A DNA stretch of 64,000 nucleotides from Paragorgia papillata (lineage: Eukaryota; Cnidaria; Anthozoa; Scleralcyonacea; Coralliidae). Every line of letters begins with the position of its first letter. Positions within the stretch are counted from its first letter, which is position 1. The stretch spans positions 255,001-319,000 of the forward strand of contig JAWNZC010000296.1 of the NCBI GenBank assembly GCA_035771165.1, given 5' to 3'. A model generated the notes under the pieces. The model was not told the origin of the DNA. It searched no databases and saw only the letters and a list, made by a program, of their open reading frames with translations. Below are positions 1 to 13,900 of the stretch, in pieces. A program made the translations under genes and the position numbers.

Positions 1-5
1 TGCTG

Positions 6-438
6 TATAGACGAAATTGGAGTTTCGATTGTGCATACAATTTGAGTCGGGATAAAACGTAGTTCATTTCAGAAACGTTTTAATGTTTAGGTATTCCATA
101 AGGATAAACTTTGCTTATCGATTATCCTTGACAATAATCCTAAACGTAGTGTCTAAAAATAATGAACTCAAAACATGAAAAAAACAGCATATTGACAAAT
201 TCCTCTTTCGACGTCACTTCCGTCAACTTTAACGGCAAAAAATCCATGAAGATGAAGTTTTCGCCTGAGAAGATATATTACAAATCTTCTCAGAATGTTC
301 CTATTAGTATAAATATGTAAAGTCCCTGAGGATGACATATGCACTTTAAGACACGATGTAATTTGCATAGTGGCCCAAATTGAGTAGGAAACTAATTTGC
401 ATGTGGGCCTAAATGAAACTACGATTTGGTGCATTGTC
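6..438. mobile_element. Interspersed repeat, copy 1 (cut near the window edge)
   Basis: This stretch closely matches 33033-33362: both carry GAGTCGGGATAAAACGTAG, TAAGGATAAACTTTGCTTAT and a distal segment containing AAACTAATTTGCATGTGGGC. The copy here holds about 160 bp of extra sequence (near 190-345). It lies in a filamin intron. Between 439 and 1014 no gene or repeat was recognised. Confidence 0.7.
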
Positions 439-1014
439 TTTGAGCTATAAACTCTCAAAGTCTGCCATGGCTTATCTATTCTTGAAGAAATTACTCGCTC
501 GGTTCGAGTGCTTGATGACGCATGCAGTTGGACAACTATGCATGACAACAATGGATTTTAATATTAATAATCCAACTACATACGTCATCTGCCCAATACA
601 TCAGGAAGGCAACTTTGGTACTTACAGTATCTCGAAAAGTACATGACACATTTATTTCATTTTCTGGGGATTGGTTATTTAGATTTTCAGCTTCATATTT
701 GTCCTTCTGCAACCGCCAAATAGTCGAGGAGGAGAAGCGAGAAAACGTCGACCACGTAGCACCCCCACTACACAATAGTTTTGACTCCAGATTATAATAG
801 GCTGATACCCATAGAACCTTGCTAGGTCAGTCGTACTCGCAAATTGTGGGGTCAGTGGCCTGCTACATAGAGGGGGGTGGGGTGGTCCTTACATTGACAG
901 ACTTAAAGTGCACATGAAACGAAAATTAAGTTTGTCTTATTTGAAAGAACACTTAAAATGATAGAGTAACATCTTTTGATGTTTTTCGTTTCCTTGCTTC
1001 GTTGTTGAGATATT

Positions 1015-1273
1015 TCAGTTTGTTTGAAACGTAAATTAAACAACTTGATGTCACATGTGCATAATGAGTTATCAGAGAAGGTTATATATCTTTGCTATTA
1101 TCAAACATAATCACTTGGAAATTCTACATGTTTGGCGTTGTGAGAGAAACACACGCACATACGTCCTTCGAATTAAGTTTGGTTTGATAATAGCAAAGAT
1201 ATATAACCTTCTCTGATAACTCATTATGCACATGTGACGTCAAGTTGTTTAATTTACATATCAAACAAACTGA
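1015..1273. repeat. Hairpin MITE (long inverted repeat)
   Basis: Arms 1015-1107 and 1184-1272 are near-perfect reverse complements (for example TATCAGAGAAGGTTATATAT against its complement at about 1199). Related sequence occurs at 4480-4790, 20930-21360 and 50110-50410, sharing segments such as CTTGCTTCGTTGTTGAGATA. It is probably a non-autonomous DNA element. Confidence 0.7.
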
Positions 1274-1437
1274 AATTACTAACTTTCCTATCACTAGCTT
1301 CCCATCGCAACCTCCAAAGGTTAAACAGTTAGTTTTTCCACTTAGAGCTCCAATTGGAATATATTCCATAATTTCTCTCTCAATCGCCAAGATAAAAATC
1401 TTGGTACTTCGCAGGCGTTCTTATGGCTCGTTTCTTC

Positions 1438-1603
1438 CCATGTGAAAATCTTGTCAAGATCTTGTAAGATCTTGTATGATCTTGCACGATCTTGTATGAT
1501 CTTGTGAGATCTTGTATGATCTTGTAAGATCTTGCATGATCTTGTAAGATATTGCATGATCTTGTAAGATCTTGCAAGATCTTATGTAAGATTTTCACAT
1601 GGG
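1438..1603. repeat. Minisatellite of about 10 bp, GATCTTGTAA, bounded by inverted ends
   Basis: About a dozen GATCTTGYAN units are flanked by CCCATGTGAAAATCTT (1438) and its exact complement ending at 1603. The direct repeat TTATGGCTCGTT lies just outside on both sides (1421-1432 and 1604-1615), which looks like a target-site duplication. It sits about 70 bp downstream of filamin exon 7. Confidence 0.8.
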
Positions 1604-1671
1604 TTATGGCTCGTTCACTAGGTAAAACCTACAGTACATGTAGTGTCTATATAGACTTAAGACTAACATAC

Positions 1672-1971
1672 CTTTCTCCAATCCTGGACCGTAAGCCTTA
1701 ATCTTGGTGATATCAATATACGGAGATACTTCAATTCTGTAAGGACTCTTTGGAATCTGTTTACCACTCCAACTGATTGTAATAACATGACGTCCTTCGA
1801 CCACGGCTGTGTAGGTACACGTGTATGTGCCATCACCATTATCTTTTATGTCGCAAGGGATTTCACCCTTTGGTCCCTTAATATGCACCTTGAGCTCACC
1901 GTCGCCACCATCTCTCCCATCAACTGTGAAAACAGCTACAGTCGTTGCCTGTACACCTTTCGCTTCCAGAC
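1672..1971 (-). CDS. FLN: Filamin exon 7: IgFLN repeat 3, last exon visible
   Basis: The acceptor is TTGTTTTAG|GTCTGG and the donor GAGAAAG|GTATGT, phase 1 at both ends. It encodes a complete repeat body: [58 protein letters not shown], and the opening [11 protein letters not shown] of repeat 4. No further filamin exon was found between 1671 and 1. Confidence 0.94.
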
Positions 1972-4900
1972 CTAAAACAATCGCACGACACATTGAATCA
2001 ATCATCTCGATATTGAAGAAACTAGAATTTAGTTTCAAAACATTTCTAAGTAATAGCATAAAACGAGGTGTATTAGTATAGGTAATAGCATAAAAAGAGG
2101 TGTATTAGCTATTAAACGTCCCGCTCGATGAGGGTCATTTAGTAAAATTTTACTAGATGACCCAAATCGAGCGGGACGTCTAATAGCTAACGCACCTATT
2201 TTTATGCTATTCCTTGGTAATACCATGATCGCCTCGGATTCTTTTGTTCTCCGAGGGAATGTAAACCTCGTATTTCCCTCATTGCTCATGGAAGAGGGAA
2301 ATTTTTCCTTTGTCTTCTAATTTTCCCGTGCATGTTGATGAGGGAAAATTGGAAGACAAAGAAATCCTTTGTCTTCTTCTAAATTTCCCGCTTGCATATA
2401 TTTTCCCTCATCAACATGCACGGGAAAATTAGATGCAACTTCTCTGATCAACTGTGTAAATTTCCTGTTGGTAAAATTATCAAAGTTTTCCTCGGCGATC
2501 ATAGTATTACAAAGTGATAACATGACTTTTCGGGAAATTAGCGATTAAATTTCCCCTCGGCTGCGGGAAATTTAATCGCTAATTTCCCTCAAGTCATGTT
2601 ATTACTTATAATAATATCATGTTTGTGGGAATTTCGTTTGTTGTCACCTCCGTTGACGTCAAACCGGGTATGATTAGTTCTGGTTTGACGTCAACGGAGG
2701 TAGGATTAGTAAAAATGAATGTAATGAGGTATATTAGTTGTTAATGGACCTGTGAGAACAAAAGAAATTCCCACAAACATGATATTACAAATATAAGTAC
2801 CACGATATTAGGTGCTACTTCAAGTGACGAACCATGCCAAGTAGAGAAAACCCTACCCAACATACTGTGGATTTAGGTTGAGTGTTTCGGGATATCCGTA
2901 CGAATACTCAACATTAACTTCGATCCACACATCTTCCTTGGTTCAAGTCCAGCAAGGAACGATAGTATTGAGTGATGTTTCACTTAGAAACGATATATTA
3001 AGATATATAACAATATTACAATATTACTTATAAGATATATAACAATATTACACCACTAAGTATGACCCATATAATAACAAAATCTAAAAATAAGTATAGT
3101 TTCCGTAATGCACATAAAGTAAATGTTCCGCGCTTCAATACATACTAGGGACCTTAAGATCTACGACGGCAACTTCGAGGACGACGTCCTTCAAACAAAA
3201 GCGTTCTTCTTGCAAAACAAAGATAATGAATAATTTCTAGTCCCAAGAGTAATCTGAACACCGTCCTCGTTCTGTGTACAACGCCACTCAGAGCATTTTC
3301 ACGTCTTCAGGACGACGTTGACTCGTGGGGTGATGAGAACTGTTGTCTGAGATTGCCTTAACACAGACACTGCAACCGTTTTAACACTTTGAAAATAATA
3401 AAACAAGCTTCAAGTATTGAACACAGTAATCAGTTAACCGTGACTTCTTTTTAATGCTAAAATTTGAATTGCTTTTTAACCGCCGTCGTCGTCCTAGCAT
3501 CTTAAGGTCCCTATTATATGAAGAACTCAATCACCTATAGGGGTTCTGTTATCTGGAATGTGATCTCTACAGATCTTCATGATGATTCTGTAACAAATGT
3601 TACCACCCTTGGTAAGAGGATAAAGAGAGCAGGCATCCTAAGGTTTATAAATTTTGAGGCGGAATCTGTGCAAACTGCACCTAGGCATGAAGATTGTTTT
3701 AAATTGTATTGATATGTACAGTATTTTCTTTCTTTTTTTCCTTTTTTCCTTGTAATATGATTATTTAGTTTTAAAATTTATTGATATGTACAGTATTTTC
3801 TTTCTTTTTTCCTTGTAATATAGACTTAAATACACGACCCCACAAGCTGTATGCTTTAATTCCAATCGTGTTTAAATAAAAAAAAATATTGTATTGTATT
3901 GTGACATTTGGCGCTAACAAACGTGATTTTATTGACGAAACAATTAACCTAAACGGATGTCCCGAAGAACTCCACCTAAATCCGCAGTAAGATGAAGTGT
4001 TAAAGGGCTTATGCAGCGAAAAATAAGTTTGGGAGAGACTCTCTTATTTAAAAGAACTTTTGAAGTTATAAAGATGGACATTAAAGCCCCGCACAGACGA
4101 CCAAGTTTTTCTCGACAAGTTCCTTGGTAGCTTTCCTTGCTCGTGTGTACGATGAACACGTTTTTTTCAAACAATTTTCCTTGACAATAATTGCTCGTGT
4201 GTACGGTTGGACAAGTTTCCCTTGACAGTAATGATCGCGTAATAAGCTTCGGAGATGAGTTGTGAAGTTTTGCTTGACGACTATACACACGAACAAATTT
4301 CCTTGTTCAAAAGCTGGCATGACCAGCTTTTGAACAAGGCTCATTGTCAAGGAAAAACTTGTCAATTTGTGTCGTGCACACGAACAAATAAAACTTGGCA
4401 AGGGAAAACTTGGCAAGGGAAAACTTGGCAAGGGAAAACTTGTCAAGGAAAACTTGGTCGTCTGTGCGTGGCTTTACAGTCCGTCCTTATCGCGCTTCGT
4501 TCTTGAGATATTGAGATTTGTTTTATATGTAAATAACATCACTAAAAGACGTCACACTGCATAATGACTTGTTGGAAAATCTTGAATATCAAGTTGAGAT
4601 TATTTAACGAAATCACTTTTAACTGTGCATGTGCTTCTGTGTATCGCAGGCACTATACATGAAAAGTTTCAAGTGATTTACTTGAATTATTGCAAGAATA
4701 GACATGATTTTCCAACAAGTCATTATACAGTATGACATCTAAGTGATGTTATATGCATATCACGCATATCAAGTGTTGTGGTTTAATCAAGAATGAAAAT
4801 CATCTACAAAAAATGAGTTTCAGACTTATATATGTGAAAGTATGGCTAACTAAAGTTTTTGCTTTACCCAGCTTGTGACGTCACATGCATATAAAAAATG

Positions 4901-7900
4901 TATCCAAGATGGCAGATAGTGATTCAGATTAGCAACTTTAAAAGTGCAATTAAATTGTTTTATTGGAATACTTTGGGTCTAAATAACACACTAGATTGTA
5001 TCTTCATGTCATTGGTTTGCTTTTGAAATTTTTTGTTTTTGTTGCCGATACCCTTTAAATAACACAAACTTAATTTTCATTTCATAGACAGTTGAACAAA
5101 GTACAGAGTTGCTTTCTCTTACCTGGTCCATAAGCTTTCACTTTTGAAGGTATTGCTTCTTTCTTCGAAGAAACAACATTGACATGGAACGGGCTCTTGG
5201 TAATATGTTGCCCTCCAAACTTTATATTGATGGTATGCTTGCCATATAGAGCTGGTTTATACTCGATGTAATAAGTACCGTCTCCTTTGTCGTCTATTTT
5301 CATCTCGATGTCCTTACTTAGATGAGGATCAATGATGTCCACGTGTAGTTTCCCTGATCCAGCACCTGGAAATGTTCACAAATGCAAGGAATTTGAGAGG
5401 TCCAAAAGGATATTTGATATTAAGGGTGGTACATCCGCAATGTAATGTGATGTACTGGAGTGGAATGGAAAGGAGTGGAGTGGAATGGAAAGGAGTGGAG
5501 TGGAATGGAAAGGAGTGGAGTGGAATGGAGTGGAGTAGAGAGAAGTGGAGAGGAGTGGAGAGGAGTGGAGTAGAGAGAAGTGGAGTGGTGAGGAATGGAA
5601 ATGGAGTGGAGTAGAGAGGAGTAGAGTAGAGTGGAATGGAGTGAAGTAGAGTGAAGTAGAGTGAAGTAGAGTGAAGTAGAGTGAAGTAGAGTGGAGTAGA
5701 GTAGAGTAGAGTAGAGTAGAGTAGAGTAGAGTAGAGTAGAGTAGAGTGGAGTGGAGTGGAGTGGAGTGGAGTGGAGTGGAGTGGAGTGGAGTGGAGTGGA
5801 GTGGAGTGGAGAGGAGTGGAGTGGAGTGGAGTGGAGTGGAGTGGAGTGGAGTGGAGTGGAGTGGAGTGGAGTGGAGTGGAGTGGAGTGGAGTGGAGTGGA
5901 GTGGAGTGGAGTGGAGTGGAGTGGAGTGGAGTGGAGAGGAGTGGAAGTAAGTGGAGTGGAGTGGAGTGGAGAGTGGAGAGGAGAAGAGAGAAGTGAAGTG
6001 GAGAAGAGTTGAGTGGAGTGAAGTGGAGTGCAATGAATGTTTGGTAGACATTCGTTAAGCTCAAATACTCAGAAAGTGTTTGCAATTACCTTTGGTATAA
6101 ACAGTAAAGTACGTCCATTGTTTTTCGATAATTCCTGATGACAGCCCTGGTCCTTCTGCATAACACTTGCTTGAGTCCAAATCGGAGGCGACCTTGACAC
6201 GGAATGGACTTTTTGGAATGTGTCTGCCTTTCCACTTGATGTGTATATCATAGACACCTAACAAAAGACAGTACAACACATTAAACACATATAACTTAGA
6301 TATCGAACGAACAAACGAACAAGATATAAGGCGCTGCTAAGATGCGACTCGTTGCAATGCTGCAATATGAAAACTGTGTATAACGTAGCGTTAAGTCTAA
6401 TGATGTAGCGTAACGTCTTATAACATAGCGTAACGTCTTAAAACGTAGCATAACGTCTGATAGCGCAGCCCGTATTTGAGGTGGGGCAGGGGGGGCATGG
6501 CCCCCCTGAAATTTGCTCAGAAATAGTATAAGGAACAGAGAAAAAATTTCAGCCGATATTCGACAAATTGTACACTGTGCTTTAATCCTTTTGATTTTGT
6601 TTATTAATTACTTGATCTATGAAATGTTTAATTAAAATTCTTTCACTCGTTGCTAGTCACTCCCCTCATGGTCTCGTTGCTTACCTAAACTATCACGATG
6701 GTTTACGATGTTTTACCTAAAACATCACGATGTAATATGATACACGAGGAAGAGTGTTTCATCAGGATATCCAAACACCTCGAAGTTTGTTCAAAAACCT
6801 CGGCTTCGCCTCGGTTTTCAACAAACGTCTCGGTGTTTGGATATCCTGATGAAACACTCCTCCGAGTGTGTGATATAGCATCTCAAACAAATCAGTATTT
6901 TAAGAGAAAATCAAGATGAAAGTTTGCTTAATTTATATAATTTCTTCCTTCGATATCCAAACCACCGACACGGTACTGATTTCCTTTGTGTTTTCTTCAT
7001 GAATTATTAATGAGTTTGAGATGGTTACTGGACTGTTAGCTTACAGTGTCTTACTTAATAAGAAAAATACCATGAAATAAAAATATTGGATGTATTCAAT
7101 AATACCATGATCGCCTCGGATTCTTTTATTCTCCGAGGGAATGTAAACCTCGTATTTCCCTCATCGCTCATGCAAGAGGGAAATTTATCCTTTGTCTTCT
7201 GATTTTCCCGTGCATGTTGATGAGGGAAAATTAGAAGACAAAGAAATCTTTTGTCTTCTTCTAAATTTCCCGCTTGCATATATTTCCCCTCATCAACATG
7301 CACGGGAAAATTAGATGCAACTTCTCTGATCAACCGTGTAAATTTCCTGTTGGTAAGATTCTCATAGTTTTCCTCGGCGATCATAATATTACAAACTAAT
7401 AACATGACTTGAGGGAAATTAGCGATTAAATTTCCCCTTTGTCTTTAAATTTAATCGCCAATTTCCCTCAAGTCATGTTATTACTTATAAATATTTGAAA
7501 TAATTATGTTGTCTTTTGACTATTTAAAATGACGTTTCATAACCTTCAGAATTCTTTAATATATCATCTCAAAACGCAGGAAATAGCATTTCAGAGACTC
7601 TGTATTTCAAAATGTTCCAGGGGGGCATGCCCCCGGACCCCCTAGCGGGTTCTCGCGCCTACGGCGCTCGGGCCCCCTGTCCTTAACAGTTCGCTACGGG
7701 CCTGTAGCGCAGCACGATGTCTAATGACGTAGCGTAACGTCCCAACGTCTTCTAGCGTAGCGTAAGGTCTATATAGTGTACCATCTCATAGCGTACATAT
7801 GGCCTGCCACATACTGGCCTGCCATAAGACCCTCATATATATTTCCAAAAAGCATTAATAATTCATGAGGAAAACACAAAGAAAAATCATGAGCGTATCG

Positions 7901-10900
7901 GATCTATATATGTGATATAGACTCGCTCTAAGTTTCTCGCTAGTTTTTAACGGCTGAGATAAGCTTAATTTTCAAAATTACTACGCCAATGAACGTATGA
8001 AGTGATTCTTTTTAGAAGCCATTTAAAAACCTTGCAGTACGGGCTTTATCGGCTCTAAAACACTCGGCTATCGCCTCGTGTTTTATATCCGATAAAGCCC
8101 TCCTGCGCGGTTTATAAATATTACATATATATATATATACGAGGGTCTTATGGCAGGATGGTACACTATATATATATATATAGTGTACCATCTCATAGCA
8201 TACCGTAATGTCGCTTTGTGTTTTGTATTTCTCTTATTTCAATTTTTGCTCAATTTTCGCCCTTGTTAATCGGCTGGTCTTAAAACATACAGTTTTATTC
8301 ACACGGTACGCAATGTCCCACGCGCCTTCGATAAATCACAGGGCGAGACCTTATTTCGAGGAGTACACAAGAGTACACAAACCTGGTTCTGGAGGATTGT
8401 AATCACAAGCGAAACTCTTGTCGCCATTATCTGCAACTTCACATGATATACTCTTGCGTCCTGGACCAAACACTGTCACTTGAGGCTCGCCTTTCCCTGC
8501 AGCCTGGGTAAACACCGTGAATAGTGCTGACTGGCCTGCCACAAGACCCTCGGCGGTGATTCCAGGTCCTTCTGCGTAGCATTTGGCTGAAGGAGGCAAA
8601 CTTGGACGATGAGGAGCTCCAGGCTTACATTTGGCCTCTGGGAAGTAGGAGACGTACGTCATAATACTCATTTCATCAACTTTCGGGTTGCACATGTCGG
8701 CTGCATCCAGAACCTAGGAAGTGAAAAAATCATTACTTACAATACAGGGTGTCCCAAAAAAAATGCCCCCCATCCGTTTTTGTACTGCATCTTCTTTAAT
8801 TTGGGTACAAGAAGTAAATTTTTATACCACGCCGAAAGCCCATCACTCCTTCTTTGTTGTGTGAAATTTTCAGAGCTAAATAGTTATCTACTGGCTTCCT
8901 GGAGTCATTTAAAGAGGCAACATCAAAATTTGAACTTGTCCAAATTATGCAAATTATCTATGCTACCTACAGATTTGGAAAAATACAGGGTGTCCCAAAC
9001 GAATGTCGCCCATCCCGTTTTTGACCACAGCTTGAGTGTGGAATACAAGTTTGAATACATATGCATGTGAAAACTGACCACAGGGGAATAAAATTTGATT
9101 CCAAATGAAGCAATGCGGCATCAAATCATGTGGGGTTCCTTGGGGTAATAACAATGCTCATGAGAGTTCCATGCACATGTTTGTCATGTAGGCAGAAGTG
9201 CACTTTACTTCATCCGTCTTAAGATGGTTGGACAACAATTCACTCCCGAGGAAAGAGCATTCATGGTTTCATGGTACTTTCCTATCATGAAACAAGAAGC
9301 CCAACAAGGACAAGGGAAGCCTTTAGGAGAAGATTTCCAAATCTTGACGTAGCATACATAATTTGGATAAGTTCAAATTTTGATGTTGCCTCTTTAAATG
9401 ACTACAGGAAGCGAGTAGATAACTACTTAGCTCTGAAAATTTCAGACAACAAAGAAGGAGGGATGGGCTTTCGGCGTGATATAGAAATTTACTTCTTGTA
9501 CCATAATTAAAGAAGGTGCACCTCATAAATTTTTTTGGGACACCCTGTATAGTAAGATTTAATTTAATTACTTCTTTCCACAAGGGGCTTTTCAGCTGAG
9601 AGCAATTTACATACTAAATTTCAAGTGGCAGAGTCGAAGGTATATTAAAGGCGCACAGGCAGCCGCTATACGACACACATGTGAGACCACAAATCCCAGC
9701 TAAGACCTAGGTGTTGATTTTACAGAGGGAGGAGAACCCGGTGAAAAACCGTCGAGGCACAGGAGAGACCAACTAAACTCTACTCACGTGAGTCCCAAGC
9801 TCGAGAATGGGGTTATTCCCAGACGCATAGGCGTAGAGTTTTGTTTTTGTCCACGGGGGCTGAAGTGCTGAACAGGACCTTTTTAATAATTTTCCGGTGG
9901 GGGGCGTTCACCAAAAGGGACTCTTCTAGGGGGGTCCGTGGTCATGCCTCCCCCGGAAATTTTGAAATTTAGAGTCTTGGAAATGCCATTTCCTGCATTC
10001 TGAGGGGGGATTAGTTAAAATACAACACATTTCAACAATTTTTCGATGTTGTGTTTACTGGGTTGACTTATCACTGTTTTTGGGGTGCTTTTGGCTGACA
10101 GGAATGAGTCTGTAACAGTTACTTACTTTAGCCTAATGAGTAACCTATAATTTGTGAATGATGATTGATGAGTCAGTTGCTGCAAAATTTTCTGTGGGGG
10201 CTCACCCCCCCCCCCCCCCCCCCCCATACTCTACGCCTATGCCCAGACGATCACCCATCCAAGTACTAACCCCGTCTAACCGGGCTTAACTATTGGTGAG
10301 AGGCAGCGCCCTAACAGCACACGCCACCCATGCTCCCCCACATCAGATTCTCTTAAAATTTTCTGTGAATGTTCCTACCACGCTAATCTGCTCGTTAAAA
10401 CGACAAAAATACCAATGAGTCTTTTCACTTCGTAGACTTTAAAGTATCAAATATATTAAGATACTAGTGAATTAATGTGTAGACTTACCGGTGGAACTCC
10501 AAGGTATTTTTCAGCAGCTTTCATTGCTTTTTCAGCATTATTCACAGCGTCATTTGGATCCAGGTCCTCGGGGTCAACATCAGGGTACAAGCCAGGCTCC
10601 ACTGCATCAACCAAGGCAGCCAAAGCCCTACCATTATTCCAGTCTGTCGTAAAGTTACGCATTGGGATTTCTGGTGGCATTTTGCTCTTCACCCATGCAA
10701 GCAATGCTTGCTTGGGTGTCAATCCACTGTCCTTGCCTTTTTTACCACCACCTTCATCATCGAACTCATAATCACCCATCGGCATACTGATCTGGTATTT
10801 CAAGATCAACGTCCATATTAAGCCAAGAATAAGTTTCAAATTTCCTCTTGCGATATCACCAGCATCTAGAAACCCAATGGACATGCAAGTTAACTACTTT

Positions 10901-13900
10901 TCAGAAATACGGTATCAGTTCAGATGAGTGGCATTGCCAGCCATGAGAATAATAGCTAGAGATGGTTAATAATGGTTACATGATGTCACCACTCAATTAC
11001 AGCGCTCTCACGATGTCACCACTCATAAAGTCACCACTCAATGATGTCACCACTCAATGAAGTCACCACTCAATGAAGTCACCACTCAATGATGTCACCA
11101 CTCATGATGTTACCACTCATGATGTTACCACTCATGATGTTACAACTCAATTACACCACTCGCGATGTCACCACTCAATGAAGTCACCACTCAATGAAGT
11201 CACCACTCAATGAAGTCACCACTCAATGAAGTCACCACTCAATGAAGTCACCACTCAATGATGTCACCACTCATGATGTCACCACTCATGTCACCACTCA
11301 TGATGTCACCACTCATGATGTCACCACTCAATGTCACCACTCATGATGTCACCACTCATGATGTCACCACTCATGATGTCACCACTCATGATGTCAGCAC
11401 CTGATGTCACAAACTGACATAACCACCTGATGATATCACCACCTGATGACATCACCACCTGACAATGTCACCAATGATAATGTCACCATAACCAATGAAG
11501 TCACAACCAATGAAGTCACAACCAATGATGTCACAACCAATGATGTCATAACAAACATAACCAATGTCACAACCAATGATGTCACCAACTGATGATGTCA
11601 CCAACTGATGATGTCACCAACTGATGATGTCATAACAAACATAACCAATGTCACAACCAATGATGTCACCAACTGATGATGTCACCAACTGTTAATGTCA
11701 CCAACCGATAATGTCACCAACTGTTAATGTCACCAACTGATGATGTCACCAACTGTTAATGTCACCAACTGATGATGTCACCAACTGATGATGTCACCAA
11801 CTGATGATGTCACCAACTGATGATGTCACCAACCGATGATGTCACCAACTGTTAATGTCACCAACTGATGATGTCACCAACTGATGATGTCACCAACTGA
11901 TGATGTCACCAACTGATGATGTCACCAACTGATGATGTCACCAACCAATGATGTCACCAACTGATGATGTCACCAACTGTTAATGTCACCAACCAATGAT
12001 GTGGATTAACAAGTCATAACCACTGATCTCGAAATAAAACTGGATAGTGCAACCTATTGTCCACTGGTTCATAAAATGAAGCCAGCTAAACAAAAGAAAT
12101 CCGCCATTACTAAGGGACCAAACATGCTGAAAAATGTCTTTATGTCTTCTTAAAACGTCTTCTGTACCAAAAAAGACTATTGAACTATATTTTCTTTCAA
12201 AGATTCAGCATCTCATTCAACAAAATGTTTATATCGGTGCCAGAATACGCTAGAAAGACCATCACTTGGTCCCTTAGTAATGGGTGACTTCCGGCTTCAT
12301 TTTGTAAACAATAGATGCTTAATCCAGTTTTATTTCGAGATCAGTGGTCATACCCCATTCCTGATTCCTGTCTGAACCAGCAAAAAAAAAAAGAAAAGCA
12401 GACCCTTTGCAGTATTTTAATCTATAGTCCCACAACTTCTCCTCAATTTTTGCAATTTTTTATGTGCATCTAAATGAGCCTTTCTTAATTTGTCTTGTTA
12501 TAAAGCAAAGATTATTTTGAATTGCAAACAGACAAACGAGGCGAGAAACACAAGGGTATTAGTCACTATTATCAACCTAGTCTATTGGATCCTGGTATGC
12601 AAAGAGTTTGCATGCTGCCAGGTCAGCTGAGATAAATAGATGTCGTAGCTAGCAAATCAAGAATGAAACATCAGAAGGCCTGGATAAACCTATGATACAA
12701 CAGGAATTAATGAATTTGTTCTCTGGTCAACAGAACCAAAACCATCTGGTGTTGACCACAATACAAACCTAACAGCTTGGCCTAAGACAATACAGTTGGT
12801 TAACCCCCCACTTTTTTCAAAATTGGAAAATGTGAGGTTTACTGCGGCATATTGCCTATACTGGGGAAGAATTAATGTACCCTTTTCGTAGAAGTATGAC
12901 ATTGCTATTTGCTGTAGAAAAGAGTGACTGTGCCGTTGCCCGAGGGTGACGTAAAAGAGTTATTTATAAAATACGATATAATGCAAGTTTCCAGCACATT
13001 GACACTACTTCAAGTATTCTATTTCTAAAAGAAATGCCGCTGACCAAGAAATTATGTTAAAAACAAAATGGTGGTGATCAAATGGTGCCCCCCCCCGCCC
13101 CCCCCCCCCCCCCCCCACACAGACACTTTTCAGGTGCTTCCACTCTGTGCCAAAGTGAGAACCCTCAGACATGCTAGGCTGTAATAATTATAAGCCAGCT
13201 AAAACAGTAATATTCTAGTCTGTCTTTAATACAGATGCCAGATGATTTTAGTTGTTGAAGGGAGAACCTTCAACTGGCCTATAGACAGCTATTGATTAAT
13301 AAAATATCTCAATTAAACCTTCACCTTTAAGTTATAGCTAGTTAACCCTAGCCCGGTTAAAAGCTATTTATAGTGAGTCTGATATGACTTCTGTGTCAAG
13401 GAAAACATATCAAGTAAATAAGGGCAAAGCTACGTTAGTTTTACTTCAGTTTTTACACTAATTAGTCTATTATTTATTTTGTAAGCCCATCGTTACTAAA
13501 AAGATTGTTAAAGTCTTAGCTAACCCAGGAAAGAGCCGTCTTCACGAAGACTAATTAATTTATTAAATCTTCGCTTTGATCACAAAACACACAAACAACG
13601 TTTGATGTTCTATTTCAGTTCCTTTCAGCACTATTTATTCACACAGTCAAGCAAACGAACGCGTAATCGAAGCGAGTTCAACAGTTTTTTCAGCCGCCGG
13701 TTTGCCGGGCTGAAAACGATTACATGGACATTTTCATCCCGTAACCTGGCTAGCCCGGTTGCGGACAAGCGGGATCCCGGCAAACCGGGCTAGCCCGCTT
13801 GCCATGTAATCGAAATGTTAAAACAACATGTGTTTTATATATAAAGCGGGCTAGCCCGGTTAACCGGGCTAGCCCGGTTAACCGGGCCAGCCCGGTCCAT

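Larger units (their letters stand above)
6470..7704. mobile_element. 1.2-kb element with 9-bp target-site duplication
   Basis: TAGCGCAGC flanks both sides (6461-6469 and 7705-7713). The element begins CCGTATTTGAGG and ends TTCGCTACGGGCCTG, with G-rich ends containing GGGGGGCATGGCCCCCC and GGGGGCATGCCCCCGGACCC. Similar G/C-rich pieces recur at 9880-9970 and 25655-25760. It carries two nested repeats (6690-6870 and 7099-7484) and no transposase frame. Confidence 0.7.

Noticed and set aside
5329..6085. Open frames of 221-240 residues rich in Ser/Thr/His/Pro
   Set aside because: They are translations of the TGGAG array and are open in several frames on both strands; the filamin exons on each side show this is an intron.
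10967..12003. A CRISPR-like array
   Set aside because: The units are directly adjacent 15-16-bp tandem repeats with no unique spacers, in a eukaryotic intron.
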